Of a DNA stretch of 64,000 nucleotides, positions 33,337 through 44,829 are shown piece after piece. Location: positions 1 through 64,000 of the forward strand of contig CADAOZ010000002.1 in NCBI GenBank assembly GCA_902789735.1. The letters run 5' to 3'. A program made the translations under genes and the position numbers. The stretch's first letter is position 1; every line of letters starts with the position of its first letter. This DNA is from an uncultured Lachnospiraceae bacterium. GTDB taxonomy: Bacteria > Bacillota > Clostridia > Lachnospirales > Lachnospiraceae. The notes beneath the pieces were generated by a model. That model was not told the origin of the DNA, did no database searches, and saw only the letters and a program-made list of their open reading frames with translations.

Positions 33337-34557
33337 TCAGGACAGTCCTTCCAGGACCTTTTGGATCTCCTGCCAGGCGGCTTTGACAGACCCCTGTACC
33401 ATGGCCGGCTTGCCGCCGCCCCGGGCCCCCAGCTTCTCCCGCAGCAGGGCCGCTGCCTGTCTGGCATCAGAATGCAAAGCATTCTGATGTTTTGCGTCGC
33501 TCTGCCGGGCACCGATGATAAATCTATAGCCCTCGCTGTCATTGCCGACAAAGACCCCGCAGCAGCCTTCATGCCGCTCACAGAGGCCGTTGACATAGCC
33601 GCGCTGGGCCAGGGGACTCATATCCGCTTCCGCCAGAAATACATTCTTCTGCTCCGCGGGAATGGCCGAAAGACGCAGGTCTGTGATCTGCCGCTCCAGC
33701 TCACCGATCCGGAACCGCTGGTCCGCGTTCTCCTCCAGCAGGGAACGCACGCCCTCCGCCAGCTCTTCCTGTTTCCGGCTGGTCAGATGAGAAACATCCT
33801 CCAGCACGATCAGCTGCTGCTGCATCAGGGCCAGGGCCCTGCGGCCGCTGAGGATGGTCAGACGTGTCCCGCCCTTATAGCGAAGGGATTTCAGGATCCG
33901 GATGACTCCGATCTCACCGGTCCTCCTGACATGGGGGGCGCAGCAGGCGCAGGCGTCCACGCCCGGGATGGTCACGACCCGGACCGCTTCGTCGATCTGC
34001 TTTTTACTGCGGTATTCCATGGCCTCCAGCCGGTCCCGCTCCGGATATCGGGCATAGACCTCCAGATTGGCGTAGACGGCTTCATTGGCCCTGCGCTCGA
34101 TCTCCAGCAGACCGTCCCGGTCCAGATGGCCGTTGAAATCCAGTGTAACTGTGTTGGGGCTGAGGCGGAAGCCGATATTATCAAATCCGTAAGTGCTGTG
34201 GAGCAGGCCGGACAGGATATGCTCGCCGGTATGGTTCTGCATATTGGAGAAGCGGAAATCCCAGTCCAGTTCCCCCCGGACCTGACAGCCGGGCTCCAGG
34301 ACCTCCAGCCGTTCCCTGCTGCCGCGGACGGTATGCGTAATGATCCCGTCCCGGATCTGTACATCCGTGACCCGGCAGTCAGCCAGCATGCCCCGGTCGG
34401 GGGACTGGCCGCCCTCTTCCGGAAAGAAGAGGGTCCTGTCCAGGATCAGTCTGCGGGTCCCCTCTTCCATGGGGCCCGCATAAATGATCTCTCCCGTGAA
34501 GGAGAGATCATAGGGTCTGTCGTCATATAGTTTAATGGTCTTTGCCGCTGTTTCCAT
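33337..34557 (-). CDS. AlaX-type alanyl-tRNA editing protein with DHHA1 domain
   Basis: A 406-residue relative of the AlaRS editing region, expected to hydrolyse Ser-tRNA-Ala in trans. The zinc-binding editing centre is NHTGEHIL with a later CACCAPH. A DHHA1 domain occupies the C-terminal third (RGGGKPAMVQGSV). It follows prfB. Two starts are possible: ATG at 34557, five bases after the prfB stop, or ATG at 34572, which overlaps prfB by eleven bases. Neither has a strong ribosome-binding site, so translation may be coupled to prfB. It lacks the aminoacylation domain of AlaRS. Confidence 0.85.
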   Translation of the reverse strand: METAAKTIKLYDDRPYDLSFTGEIIYAGPMEEGTRRLILDRTLFFPEEGGQSPDRGMLADCRVTDVQIRDGIITHTVRGSRERLEVLEPGCQVRGELDWDFRFSNMQNHTGEHILSGLLHSTYGFDNIGFRLSPNTVTLDFNGHLDRDGLLEIERRANEAVYANLEVYARYPERDRLEAMEYRSKKQIDEAVRVVTIPGVDACACCAPHVRRTGEIGVIRILKSLRYKGGTRLTILSGRRALALMQQQLIVLEDVSHLTSRKQEELAEGVRSLLEENADQRFRIGELERQITDLRLSAIPAEQKNVFLAEADMSPLAQRGYVNGLCERHEGCCGVFVGNDSEGYRFIIGARQSDAKHQNALHSDARQAAALLREKLGARGGGKPAMVQGSVKAAWQEIQKVLEGLS

Positions 34558-34561
34558 GGAA

Positions 34562-35686
34562 TCAGTTCTCATGTCTCTCTGCTTTGCCTGCCTGCATCTT
34601 CAGGTAGGCGTTGATGAAGCGGTCCAGGTCACCGTTCAGGACGCCGGCCGCGTTGGATGTTTCCTCCTGCGTCCTGGTATCCTTGACCATGGTATAAGGC
34701 TGAAGGACGTAGGACCGGATCTGGCTGCCCCAGGCGATGTCCTTGACCTCGCCGCGGATGCCCGCCAGTTTGGCCTCTTCCTCTTCCTTTTTGAGCATGT
34801 AGAGTTTGGCCTTGAGCATCTGCATGGCCTTGTCCTTGTTCTGGAACTGGGACCGCTCATTCTGGCAGGTCACGACGACGCCGGTCGGGAAATGGGTGAT
34901 CCGGATGGCGGAAGATGTCTTGTTGATATGCTGGCCGCCGGCACCGCTGCTTCGATAAGTATCGATCCGGATATCATCCGGATTGATCACAATGTCAATG
35001 TCCTTCTCAATATCCGGCATGACGTCACAGGAAACAAAAGAGGTCTGCCGTTTGCCCTGGGCGTTGAAAGGGGAAATCCTGACCAGGCGGTGTACGCCCC
35101 GTTCCGATTTCAGATAGCCGTAGGCGTTGGTTCCGTTGATCTGGAAATCCACGGATTTGATGCCGGCTTCATCGCCGTCCACATAGTTCATGACGTCAAT
35201 GGTGAAACCTTTCTTGTCCGCCCATTTGGTATACATACGGTAGAGCATGGAGCACCAGTCACAGCTCTCGGTGCCGCCGGCGCCCGCGTTCAGGCTGATG
35301 ATGGCGTTGCTGTCGTCATATTCCCCGGTCAGCAGGGTGGCCAGCCGCATTTCCTCGATCTTGGCCTCAAAGGCGTCCAGGTCGGTCCGGACTTCCTCCA
35401 CGACGGATTCGTCCTCTTCTTCATTACCCATTTCGATCATCATCATGATCTCTTCATAGGAATTGACCAGGCCGTCCGCGTCCTCCACGATGGTCTGCAG
35501 ATCCTTGAGCTGTTTCATCTTCTGGTTGGCCTTATCCGCGTTCATCCAGAAATCGGGGGCCTCGGATTCTCTCTGCAGTTCTTCTATCCTCTGTTTTTTA
35601 TAGTCGAGATCCAGCGAATCACGGACCTCCTCCATGGGGGCCTCATACTGCTGGAGTTCTAATTTCATCTGGTCTAACTGTATCAT
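34562..35686 (-). CDS. prfB: Peptide chain release factor 2, without programmed frameshift
   Basis: Terminates translation at UGA and UAA. The 374-residue protein has the GGQ motif in SSGAGGQHINKTSS and the stop-codon-reading SPF motif in RISPFNAQGKRQTSF. In many bacteria prfB needs a +1 frameshift at CTTTGAC near codon 25. Here the equivalent segment RDSLDLDYKKQ is read in one frame (CTG GAT CTC GAC), so that autoregulation is absent. The ATG at 35686 has AAGGA at suitable distance; an ATG nine bases upstream is possible. It lies between secA and alaX on the same strand. Confidence 0.95.
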   Translation of the reverse strand: MIQLDQMKLELQQYEAPMEEVRDSLDLDYKKQRIEELQRESEAPDFWMNADKANQKMKQLKDLQTIVEDADGLVNSYEEIMMMIEMGNEEEDESVVEEVRTDLDAFEAKIEEMRLATLLTGEYDDSNAIISLNAGAGGTESCDWCSMLYRMYTKWADKKGFTIDVMNYVDGDEAGIKSVDFQINGTNAYGYLKSERGVHRLVRISPFNAQGKRQTSFVSCDVMPDIEKDIDIVINPDDIRIDTYRSSGAGGQHINKTSSAIRITHFPTGVVVTCQNERSQFQNKDKAMQMLKAKLYMLKKEEEEAKLAGIRGEVKDIAWGSQIRSYVLQPYTMVKDTRTQEETSNAAGVLNGDLDRFINAYLKMQAGKAERHEN

Positions 35687-35730
35687 ATAGATCATTCCTT
35701 TCCTGAAAATATAAGCCGTAAACGGGAACA

Positions 35731-35756
35731 GGGGCCTTCCTCAGCGGAAGGTCCCC
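35731..35756 (-). terminator. Weak hairpin between secA and prfB
   Basis: GGGGCCTTCC (35731-35740) can pair with GGAAGGTCCCC (35746-35756) with a bulge. No clear T run follows, so it is at best a partial terminator or a processing site. Confidence 0.3.
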
Positions 35757-35770
35757 CGGTTCTTCAGCCT

Positions 35771-38338
<2,568 letters not shown>

Positions 38339-38555
38339 ATGTTCCTCTTTCCGCGCGTCCATACGCGCTTCGTTTTTTCTTTTTGTTTCTGAAAGGTCTG
38401 TTATTTCCTATTTCAGGACAGGGATCCGCCGGGCTGCTTTGCTGTTCCGGACGGAAACCTGTCAGTTTACTTCAAAAAGGATGTCTTTCCCGTTTTTGGG
38501 TATAGACATACGTATGCATCATATCACAAAACATTTTTAAAATCACTATGTTTTC

Positions 38556-38584
38556 AAAAAAAGAGAGCTGACCGGCAGCTCTCT
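38556..38584 (-). terminator. Terminator of the phosphoribosyltransferase-like gene
   Basis: AGAGAGCTG (38562-38570) pairs with CAGCTCTCT (38576-38584). Seven T follow on the minus strand. Confidence 0.85.
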
Positions 38585-38617
38585 TTCAGAATTCTGTATT
38601 CTCGTTGGAAGTAAGAT

Positions 38618-39259
38618 TCAGTTCACGGTGGAATAGCCGTATCCGTTGCAGATGGCGTCAATCTTCTGCCGGTTGCGGCACATGGCACAGTTATCAGGCG
38701 TATAGGTCCTGTATTCCGGAAGGTCCGCAGAGGTGAACAGGGCGTTGATGGGCTGGCCCGCCATTTTGGAAACAGCCGAAAAGATTGCCGTAATGCCGGT
38801 TATGGTCCCGCCGTAATAATAGATACTGTTGCTGGCTCTGGCAACTGTACGGCCGGTGGTCGCTGACGCCAGGAGCAGCAGACAGTGCTTGCCCCGGATC
38901 ATCATCTGATTGTTCTCACGGAAAATCATCTGTCCGCTGACATCGAATTCGGGACGGACGATATAAATGGTCTTATGCTGGTTCATGGACATAATACCGG
39001 CCCTGGTCAGCCTGTCTGCCAGGAAAGCGCCGATGACTTCCATGCCGTCCATACAGACGATCGTATCCACGATCGTGCTGCTCGCGTATGTCTCGCTGAT
39101 CGCCTTGGCGACCTCGACTGCCTCGCTCTGCCGGGTCTTCATGGTCGAAAGATCGATATAATTGTTAATATGGGAGTTGGGCGTCACAAAGTGACCCGGA
39201 ATCACTTTCAGCATTATGTGGGGATATCTTCTGGAAGGTATCTTCAGCATCGGTTTCAT
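38618..39259 (-). CDS. Phosphoribosyltransferase-fold protein lacking the acidic PRPP motif
   Basis: A 213-residue protein with the overall pattern of orotate-type phosphoribosyltransferases (SEAVEVAKAISETYA, VCMDGMEVIGAFLADRL). The PRPP-binding loop, normally VVVDD-type followed by TTGGT, reads LLLLASATTGRT at 127-138, so the two acidic residues are missing. The C-terminus has cysteines in CAMCRNRQKIDAICNGYG that could bind metal. AGGAGG lies seven bases before the ATG at 39259; an open frame continues upstream without a ribosome-binding site. It may be a regulator or binder, not an enzyme; this is inference. Confidence 0.8.
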   Translation of the reverse strand: MKPMLKIPSRRYPHIMLKVIPGHFVTPNSHINNYIDLSTMKTRQSEAVEVAKAISETYASSTIVDTIVCMDGMEVIGAFLADRLTRAGIMSMNQHKTIYIVRPEFDVSGQMIFRENNQMMIRGKHCLLLLASATTGRTVARASNSIYYYGGTITGITAIFSAVSKMAGQPINALFTSADLPEYRTYTPDNCAMCRNRQKIDAICNGYGYSTVN

Positions 39260-39356
39260 GAGCAGTCCTCCTAACTCGGGCAGGCAGCCGGCAGCAGCCG
39301 GTTTCCGGCCCTTTTTATTTATTATACCCCAGAACCGGTCTGAGGTGTCAAAAGAT

Positions 39357-39800
39357 TTAAACAGTTTCGGCCATGGCGTCCAGCACTTTATAGAGAAGCC
39401 TGTAAAGCAGTTCGGCGTCCCCGGGATCCAGGCTGACACAGCTGCTCATGGCCTCCGGCACCCGCAGGGCCTCTTCCCGGAGCCGTCTGCCTTTGTCCGT
39501 GATCCTGACGATCAGGTTCCGTTCGTCCTCCCGGGAGCGGCTCCTGATCACATAGCCCTTGGATTCCAGCTTTTTCAGGACAGGGGTCAGAGTCCCCGAA
39601 TCCAGATAGAGACATTCGCCCAGATGCTTGACATTCATCTCGCCCCGGTCCCACATGACCATCATGGCCAGATACTGGGTATAGGTCAGGTCCAGCTCGT
39701 CCAGAAAAGGCTTATACCTGCGGATGATTTCCTTGGAGCAGGCATAGAGTGGAAAACAGAGCTGGTTCTCCAGTTTCAGGCAATCGTATTTATCCTCCAT
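39357..39800 (-). CDS. OhrR-type MarR-family redox regulator
   Basis: A 147-residue winged-helix MarR protein. Cys15 in LENQLCFPLYA, together with Tyr29 and Tyr40, sits at the positions used by Bacillus OhrR to sense organic hydroperoxides. Extra cysteines are Cys7 and Cys21. The DNA-binding wing is around VLKKLESKGYVIRSRSREDERNLIV. AAGGAAG lies upstream of the ATG at 39800. It is divergent from a MATE efflux gene, and an OhrR-type box lies between them. No ohrA is nearby, so the regulon here may be the pump, itself, or both. Confidence 0.88.
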   Translation of the reverse strand: MEDKYDCLKLENQLCFPLYACSKEIIRRYKPFLDELDLTYTQYLAMMVMWDRGEMNVKHLGECLYLDSGTLTPVLKKLESKGYVIRSRSREDERNLIVRITDKGRRLREEALRVPEAMSSCVSLDPGDAELLYRLLYKVLDAMAETV

Positions 39801-39850
39801 GGTCTTCTTCCTTTCAGCGGCCGTCAGTATTCCCTCTCTCATTTTTAATA

Positions 39851-39876
39851 TACAATTAAATTTACCACAATTAAAT
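39851..39876. promoter_or_regulatory. OhrR-type operator region
   Basis: TACAATTAAATTTA (39851-39864) closely resembles the Bacillus OhrR box (TACAATTAAATTGTA). A second ACAATTAAAT follows at 39867-39876. It lies between the regulator and the MATE gene. Confidence 0.6.
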
Positions 39877-39960
39877 CGTTTTTTCAATCCAATTCCCTGC
39901 CGGCGGAAAACAGGCAGGACGCGGAACGTCAAATCCGTTTCCGGGGGGACAGAAAAAATG

Positions 39961-39969
39961 TGCTATACT
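39961..39969 (+). promoter_or_regulatory. Extended -10 promoter of the MATE gene
   Basis: TGCTATACT on the plus strand, 28 bases before the ATG. The -35 region is weak. Confidence 0.55.
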
Positions 39970-39996
39970 TTTCTCAGCTGAAAGGATTATCGCACC

Positions 39997-41370
39997 ATGA
40001 GACAGATCCAGTTTTCCGAAGGCAGTATTTTCCGGAATATCCTGCGGTCCGCCCTGCCTATGCTGGCCGCCCAGATCATCAACCTGCTCTACAATATTGT
40101 CGACCGTATCTATATAGGACGAATCCCCGGGGAAGGGACCGTTGCCCTGGGTGCGGCAGGTCTGTGCTTTTCCGTTATTATCTTCATTTCCGCCTTTACC
40201 AATATGTACGGATCGGGCGGAGCTCCCCTGTGCTCGATCGAGCGGGGCCGGGGCCGCCGGGCCAAAGCGGAAGAGGTCATGAATGTGTCCTGTTTTCTTC
40301 TGGTAAGTACAGGCCTTTTCATCACAGCGGCGGGGGAACTGGCGGCGGAACCCGTGCTGCGTCTGCTGGGCGCCTCGGATACCAATCTGGTCTTCGCCCT
40401 TCCCTACCTGCGGATCTACCTGCTGGGGACCATTTTTTCCATGCTGGCCACGGGACTCAATCCCTATATCAACGCCCAGGGTTTTGCCGGGGCAGGCATG
40501 TTCACGGTCGTCATCGGGGCTGTATGCAATCTGCTCCTGGATCCGGTCTTTATTTTTGTGCTGGGCATGGGCGTCCGGGGAGCGGCCCTGGCGACAGTCC
40601 TCTCCCAGGGCCTGTCGGCAGCCTTCGTCCTGCGCTTCCTGTGCGGACGGCAGGCAGAGCTGCGCCTGCGTCTGATAACGCCCGCGGACTTCCTGCGGCA
40701 TCTGGATACCGCGGCGGACATTGTCAGCCTGGGGCTGTCCTCTTTTGTCATGTCGGCCACCAATTTTCTGGTCAGCGCCGCCTGCAACAACATGCTGTCC
40801 GGCTATGGAGGCGATCTGTATGTCTCCATTATGACAGTCGTCTCTTCGGTCCGCCAGATGCTGGATACCCCGGTCCTGGCCATCGGCGACGGGACATCGC
40901 CGGTCCTGAGCTTTAATTACGGGGCCCGCAGGCCAGACAACGTGCGCCGGTCGATCCTGATCATGACCATTCTGGGCGTCTCCTATACCCTGGTCTCCTG
41001 GCTGCTGCTGCTCTGGCAGCCGGGCTTATTCATCGGTATTTTCACGCCTGACAAAGAGATGATCCGGGATGCGGTCCCTGCCCTGCATCTGTATTTCTTT
41101 GCCTTCCCTTTTCAGGCCCTGCAGATCAGCGGCCAGACCACCTTCAAGGCCCTGAACAAAAAAAAGCGGGCCATCTTTTTCTCCATCTTCCGCAAGGTCA
41201 TCATCGTTGTGCCCCTGACCGTCCTCCTGCCCGGCGTGTTCGGCATGGGCTTGAACGGTGTTTTTATGGCAGAGCCCATTTCCAATTTTGTCGGAGGCAT
41301 GGCCTCCTTCACCACCATGCTGCTGACCATCCTGCCCGAACTGAAGAAGATGGAACAGGATCCTCTTTAA
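39997..41370 (+). CDS. MATE-family multidrug/cation efflux transporter
   Basis: A 457-residue membrane protein with about twelve hydrophobic segments and the MATE N-terminal pattern SALPMLAAQIINLLYNIVDRIYIGRI. It exports drugs or metabolites against Na+ or H+ gradients. AAAGGA lies 11 bases upstream of the ATG. The divergent OhrR-type regulator suggests peroxide- or oxidant-responsive expression. There is no other transporter subunit. Substrate is unknown. Confidence 0.92.
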   Translation: MRQIQFSEGSIFRNILRSALPMLAAQIINLLYNIVDRIYIGRIPGEGTVALGAAGLCFSVIIFISAFTNMYGSGGAPLCSIERGRGRRAKAEEVMNVSCFLLVSTGLFITAAGELAAEPVLRLLGASDTNLVFALPYLRIYLLGTIFSMLATGLNPYINAQGFAGAGMFTVVIGAVCNLLLDPVFIFVLGMGVRGAALATVLSQGLSAAFVLRFLCGRQAELRLRLITPADFLRHLDTAADIVSLGLSSFVMSATNFLVSAACNNMLSGYGGDLYVSIMTVVSSVRQMLDTPVLAIGDGTSPVLSFNYGARRPDNVRRSILIMTILGVSYTLVSWLLLLWQPGLFIGIFTPDKEMIRDAVPALHLYFFAFPFQALQISGQTTFKALNKKKRAIFFSIFRKVIIVVPLTVLLPGVFGMGLNGVFMAEPISNFVGGMASFTTMLLTILPELKKMEQDPL

Positions 41371-41487
41371 GCTCCGGGCGGAGATGATTTATGAATAAAG
41401 ACCGGCATCGGCCGGATATGTTGCAATAACAGACAGACAGGCCCGCCTCCGCCCGGGAGGCGCGGTCCTTTAGCAAAGGAGAACGCT

Positions 41488-42519
41488 ATGTTCCATATCA
41501 TTGTGAATCCAGGCAGCTGCTCGGGCCGCGGCCTGGAAAACTGGCATAAGATCGAACCCCGCTTTCAGGAAAACGGGGAGGCCTATAAAGTCTACTGTTC
41601 TTCTATAGACAAAACGATCCGCGAACTGGCTGCGGAGATCACCACCAATAAGGTGGATGCCGCCAATAAGGCGGATGCCTCCGGGACGGAGGATGTGATC
41701 AAACTGGTGGTCCTGGGCGGAGACGGCTCTGTGAATGAAGCCGTCAACGGAATCCGGGATTTCCAGAAGACCCGGCTGGGCTTTATCCCGGTCGGTTCCG
41801 GCAATGACCTGTCCCTGAGCCTGGGCCTGCCCGACGACCGGGACCGTATCATTGACAGGATCCTGAAAGGCGAAGTCGTGCGCAGTGTGGATGTAGGGGA
41901 GCTGATCACCCATAACCGGTCCTGCGAACTGGATCCGGTCAGTCACGAACCCATCCCCGGGCTGCAGGAGCCCCACAAATCCGGAGAACACTGGCTTTTC
42001 AATATCAGCTCCGGCATCGGCTTTGACGCCGCCATCTGTCAGCAGGCTGTCATCTCCCCCTTTAAAAAGATCCTGAACCGCCTATCCCTGGGCAAGCTGA
42101 TCTATATCTCGGTGGCCATCCGCCTGATCATGACCAGTCCCATGGTCCCCATGCGGATCACCCTCCGGGGCGATGACGGCAGCAGCCGGATCTGCAGCCG
42201 CAGGGGCCTGCTGGCTGTCTGCATGAACCAGACCTATGAGGGCGGCGGTTTTATGTTCTGCCCGGGATCCTCCGATCAGGACCGGCAGGTGGACATGTGT
42301 ATGGCCGGCGATATCAACCGGCTCAACTTCTTCCATATCTTCCCGAAGGTCTATAAGGGAGGTCATGTCGGTATGAAAGGGATCCGGACAGCCCGCTGCC
42401 GCAGCATGACCATTGAGACCGGACAACCGCTCTGGGTCCATACGGACGGAGAAGTTAATTTCAAATCCAGCAGGATCACCCTGGGCGTATATCCGGAAAA
42501 GCTGCAGCTGATGCTGTGA
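41488..42519 (+). CDS. Diacylglycerol kinase-family lipid kinase
   Basis: A 343-residue protein with the DAGK catalytic domain. The N-terminus has VNPGSCSGRGLENW, the nucleotide loop is VVLGGDGSVNEAVNG, and PVGSGNDLSLSLGLP follows. The C-terminal half has the substrate-side beta domain. It phosphorylates diacylglycerol or another lipid at the membrane. AAAGGAG is six bases ahead of the ATG. It lies between the MATE gene and the L,D-transpeptidase on the same strand, 117 bases after MATE. Confidence 0.9.
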   Translation: MFHIIVNPGSCSGRGLENWHKIEPRFQENGEAYKVYCSSIDKTIRELAAEITTNKVDAANKADASGTEDVIKLVVLGGDGSVNEAVNGIRDFQKTRLGFIPVGSGNDLSLSLGLPDDRDRIIDRILKGEVVRSVDVGELITHNRSCELDPVSHEPIPGLQEPHKSGEHWLFNISSGIGFDAAICQQAVISPFKKILNRLSLGKLIYISVAIRLIMTSPMVPMRITLRGDDGSSRICSRRGLLAVCMNQTYEGGGFMFCPGSSDQDRQVDMCMAGDINRLNFFHIFPKVYKGGHVGMKGIRTARCRSMTIETGQPLWVHTDGEVNFKSSRITLGVYPEKLQLML

Positions 42520-42569
42520 CCGCTTTTCTGAGCGGTCGTTCCGACGCACGGTAAATGAGGGAGGATATT

Positions 42570-43685
42570 TTGAAAAAACAGATACTGCGCTGTATGGCGC
42601 TTTTGCTGCTGGTCCTCACAGTGGGGAACCTGCTGCCGCAGACGCCGGGCGGAACATTCAGCACGCGGGCGGTCCGAAGCCTGGGCGGTCCCGTGGAAGT
42701 ACAGGCTGTCACGGCTTCCGGCGGCAAGTGGAAGAAAAAGGGCGGCAAAATCTATTACTATGATAAAAAAGGCAAAAAACTGACAGGCTGGTGGTGGATC
42801 GACGGCAAATGCTACTGCTTTGACAAAACCGGGGCCGCCTATACCGGCTGGCACAAGTTCAGCGACGGCTGGCACTGGATGGGCAGGGACGGCTGGACCC
42901 GCAAGGGCTGGCAGACCATCGGCGGCAAAAAGTACTGGTTCGACCGTAAGGGCATCCGGCAGACCGGCTGGAGAACCATTGACGGGCACGCTTATCATTT
43001 TGATAAAAACGGCGTCCTGTCCGTCAGCCGCTGGGTCAGCAAAAGCGGCAGTACGGTCTTTGTAAACGGCTCCGGAAGGATCGTTCCCGAATCCAAAATG
43101 ACCACGGCCCAATATCTGACCGCCTCCAAAGTCGGGAAAAAGACCCGCCAGATCATTCTGGTCAAAGACCACAGTCTGACCGTCTGGAACAAGTCCGGCG
43201 GGACCTGGAAACAGGGCTCTGTCAAATCCTACTGCGGCTATGGCCGCAACGGCCTGAAAGCAGCCTCCAAACGGTATGCCGGCGACAAGACGACCCCCAT
43301 CGGTGCCTGGCCCCTGACCCTGGCTTTCGGCAGGGGAAGCAATCCCGGCGCCAAAATGAAATACCGGCGGATCACAAAAAATTCTTACTGGGCCTGTACC
43401 CGAAGCCAGTATAATACCTGGGTCGAGAGCAAAAGCTACGTCCCCGGCGAGCACCTGATCGACTATTACCAGTATAAATATGCCATGGTCATCGGCTTCA
43501 ACATGAACCCCACCGTTTACGGGAAAGGTTCCAGTATCTTCCTGCACTGCAAAAGCACCGACCGCTGGTGGACCGCCGGCTGTGTCAGCGTTCCTGACGG
43601 CGTCATGCTGGACCTGATGAAAACGACCGGATCCGGGGCCTACATCGTGATCGTTCCCGATCTGAAGAGCCTGAAGAAATACTGA
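42570..43685 (+). CDS. L,D-transpeptidase with cell-wall-binding repeats
   Basis: A secreted 371-residue protein. A signal peptide (KKQILRCMALLLLVLTVG) is followed by four to five GW-rich wall-binding repeats (TGWWWIDGKCYCF, TGWHKFSDGWHW, KGWQTIGGKKYWF, TGWRTIDGHAYHF). The YkuD-like catalytic domain carries the His and Cys of HCKSTDRWWTAGCVSVPDG. It likely forms 3-3 cross-links in peptidoglycan. The preferred start is TTG at 42570, because AGGGAGG lies five bases upstream; the ATG at 42555 lacks such a site. The gene follows the lipid kinase by about 50 bases. Confidence 0.88.
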   Translation: MKKQILRCMALLLLVLTVGNLLPQTPGGTFSTRAVRSLGGPVEVQAVTASGGKWKKKGGKIYYYDKKGKKLTGWWWIDGKCYCFDKTGAAYTGWHKFSDGWHWMGRDGWTRKGWQTIGGKKYWFDRKGIRQTGWRTIDGHAYHFDKNGVLSVSRWVSKSGSTVFVNGSGRIVPESKMTTAQYLTASKVGKKTRQIILVKDHSLTVWNKSGGTWKQGSVKSYCGYGRNGLKAASKRYAGDKTTPIGAWPLTLAFGRGSNPGAKMKYRRITKNSYWACTRSQYNTWVESKSYVPGEHLIDYYQYKYAMVIGFNMNPTVYGKGSSIFLHCKSTDRWWTAGCVSVPDGVMLDLMKTTGSGAYIVIVPDLKSLKKY

Positions 43686-43731
43686 AGCGGCGGATGCAGA
43701 TCTGCTGAAAATCCAACAAGAAGGACATTCA

Positions 43732-43785
43732 AAAAAGAACAGGCAGAGAGAGCTGTATCACTCCTCTCCGCCTGTTCTTTTTATT
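43732..43785. terminator. Terminator between the L,D-transpeptidase and cysE
   Basis: GAACAGGCAGAGAG (43737-43750) pairs with CTCTCCGCCTGTTC (43764-43777), imperfectly at one position. TTTTT follows on the plus strand and six T on the minus strand, so it likely serves both convergent genes. Confidence 0.83.
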
Positions 43786-43819
43786 TCATCTGTCAGAATA
43801 TGGTGCCGGAATCTGTCTG

Positions 43820-44791
43820 TCAGATCGTATAATACCAGACATTGTCCTTGTCTTTGGGTTCTTCTGTAGGGACCAGTTCCACAGTCTCTCCATGCCGCTT
43901 GACGATCAGCTCCTGGGTCTTGATACCGACCCGGGTCTCAGGCGCGACTGAACTGGTGATAAATACATTGGCGCCGATCACAGAGCCGCGGCCGATGACC
44001 GTATCCCCGCCCAGTACGGAGGCGCCGGCATAGATCGTGACATAATCCTCAATGGTAGGATGACGCTTATTGCCCCGCAGTCTCTGACCGCCTCTGGTAG
44101 AAAGGGCGCCGATGGTAACGCCCTGGTAGACCTTGACATGTTCTCCGATGATCGAAGTCTCACCTACAACAATGCCGGTACCATGGTCCATGCAGAAATA
44201 TCTGCCGATGGTAGCGCCGGGGTTGATATCAATGCCGGTCCGGCTGTGGGCGTACTCCGTCATCATACGGGGGATCAGAGGCACCTTCATCAGATACAGC
44301 TCATGGGCCAGACGGTTGATCGTGGATGCCAGCAGGCCCGGATAGCAGAGGACGATCTCCTCCTTGAAGAAAGCCGCCGGGTCACCGTCAAAAGTGGCCT
44401 GGATATCGGTATCCACCAGTTCCCGGACTTTGGGAATGCGGCGGAAAAACTCGATCACGATCCGGGCCGCCTCATCCTGCAGGGCGTCATATTCCATGTC
44501 CCTGTATGTATTGCGGTAGACCAGGGCAATGGCGATCTGTTTGCGCAGATTGTAGGCAACGTCTTCAATCAGGACCGCGATCCGGCTGTCATAGTGATAG
44601 CTGCGGTAAGTCTTTTCACGGTAGTAGCCGGGAAACAGGATATTGAGGAGCTTGCGGGTGATATCAATGATGACATCATTGTCCGGCTGATCAAATACAT
44701 TGATCTTGTCTATATCCCGTCCTTTCTGATAGTCCGTCAGGATATCCTCAGTGACAGTTCTGAGTTCATTTCGGATAAATTCTTCATTCAT
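43820..44791 (-). CDS. cysE: Serine O-acetyltransferase
   Basis: Acetylates serine to O-acetylserine for cysteine synthesis. The 323-residue protein has a long helical N-terminal domain and a left-handed beta-helix of hexapeptide repeats. Visible are HSRTGIDINPGATIGRYFCMDHGTG in overlapping parts, GETSIIGEHVKVYQGVTIG and KRHPTIEDYVTIYAGA. It is the last gene of a minus-strand run and follows the GPH transporter by 38 bases. The longer N-terminus resembles the EpsC-type enzymes of Clostridia. Confidence 0.92.
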   Translation of the reverse strand: MNEEFIRNELRTVTEDILTDYQKGRDIDKINVFDQPDNDVIIDITRKLLNILFPGYYREKTYRSYHYDSRIAVLIEDVAYNLRKQIAIALVYRNTYRDMEYDALQDEAARIVIEFFRRIPKVRELVDTDIQATFDGDPAAFFKEEIVLCYPGLLASTINRLAHELYLMKVPLIPRMMTEYAHSRTGIDINPGATIGRYFCMDHGTGIVVGETSIIGEHVKVYQGVTIGALSTRGGQRLRGNKRHPTIEDYVTIYAGASVLGGDTVIGRGSVIGANVFITSSVAPETRVGIKTQELIVKRHGETVELVPTEEPKDKDNVWYYTI

Positions 44792-44829
44792 AACAAGGTC
44801 CTCCCTCTGTTTACCGGCGGCCGGCGCTG

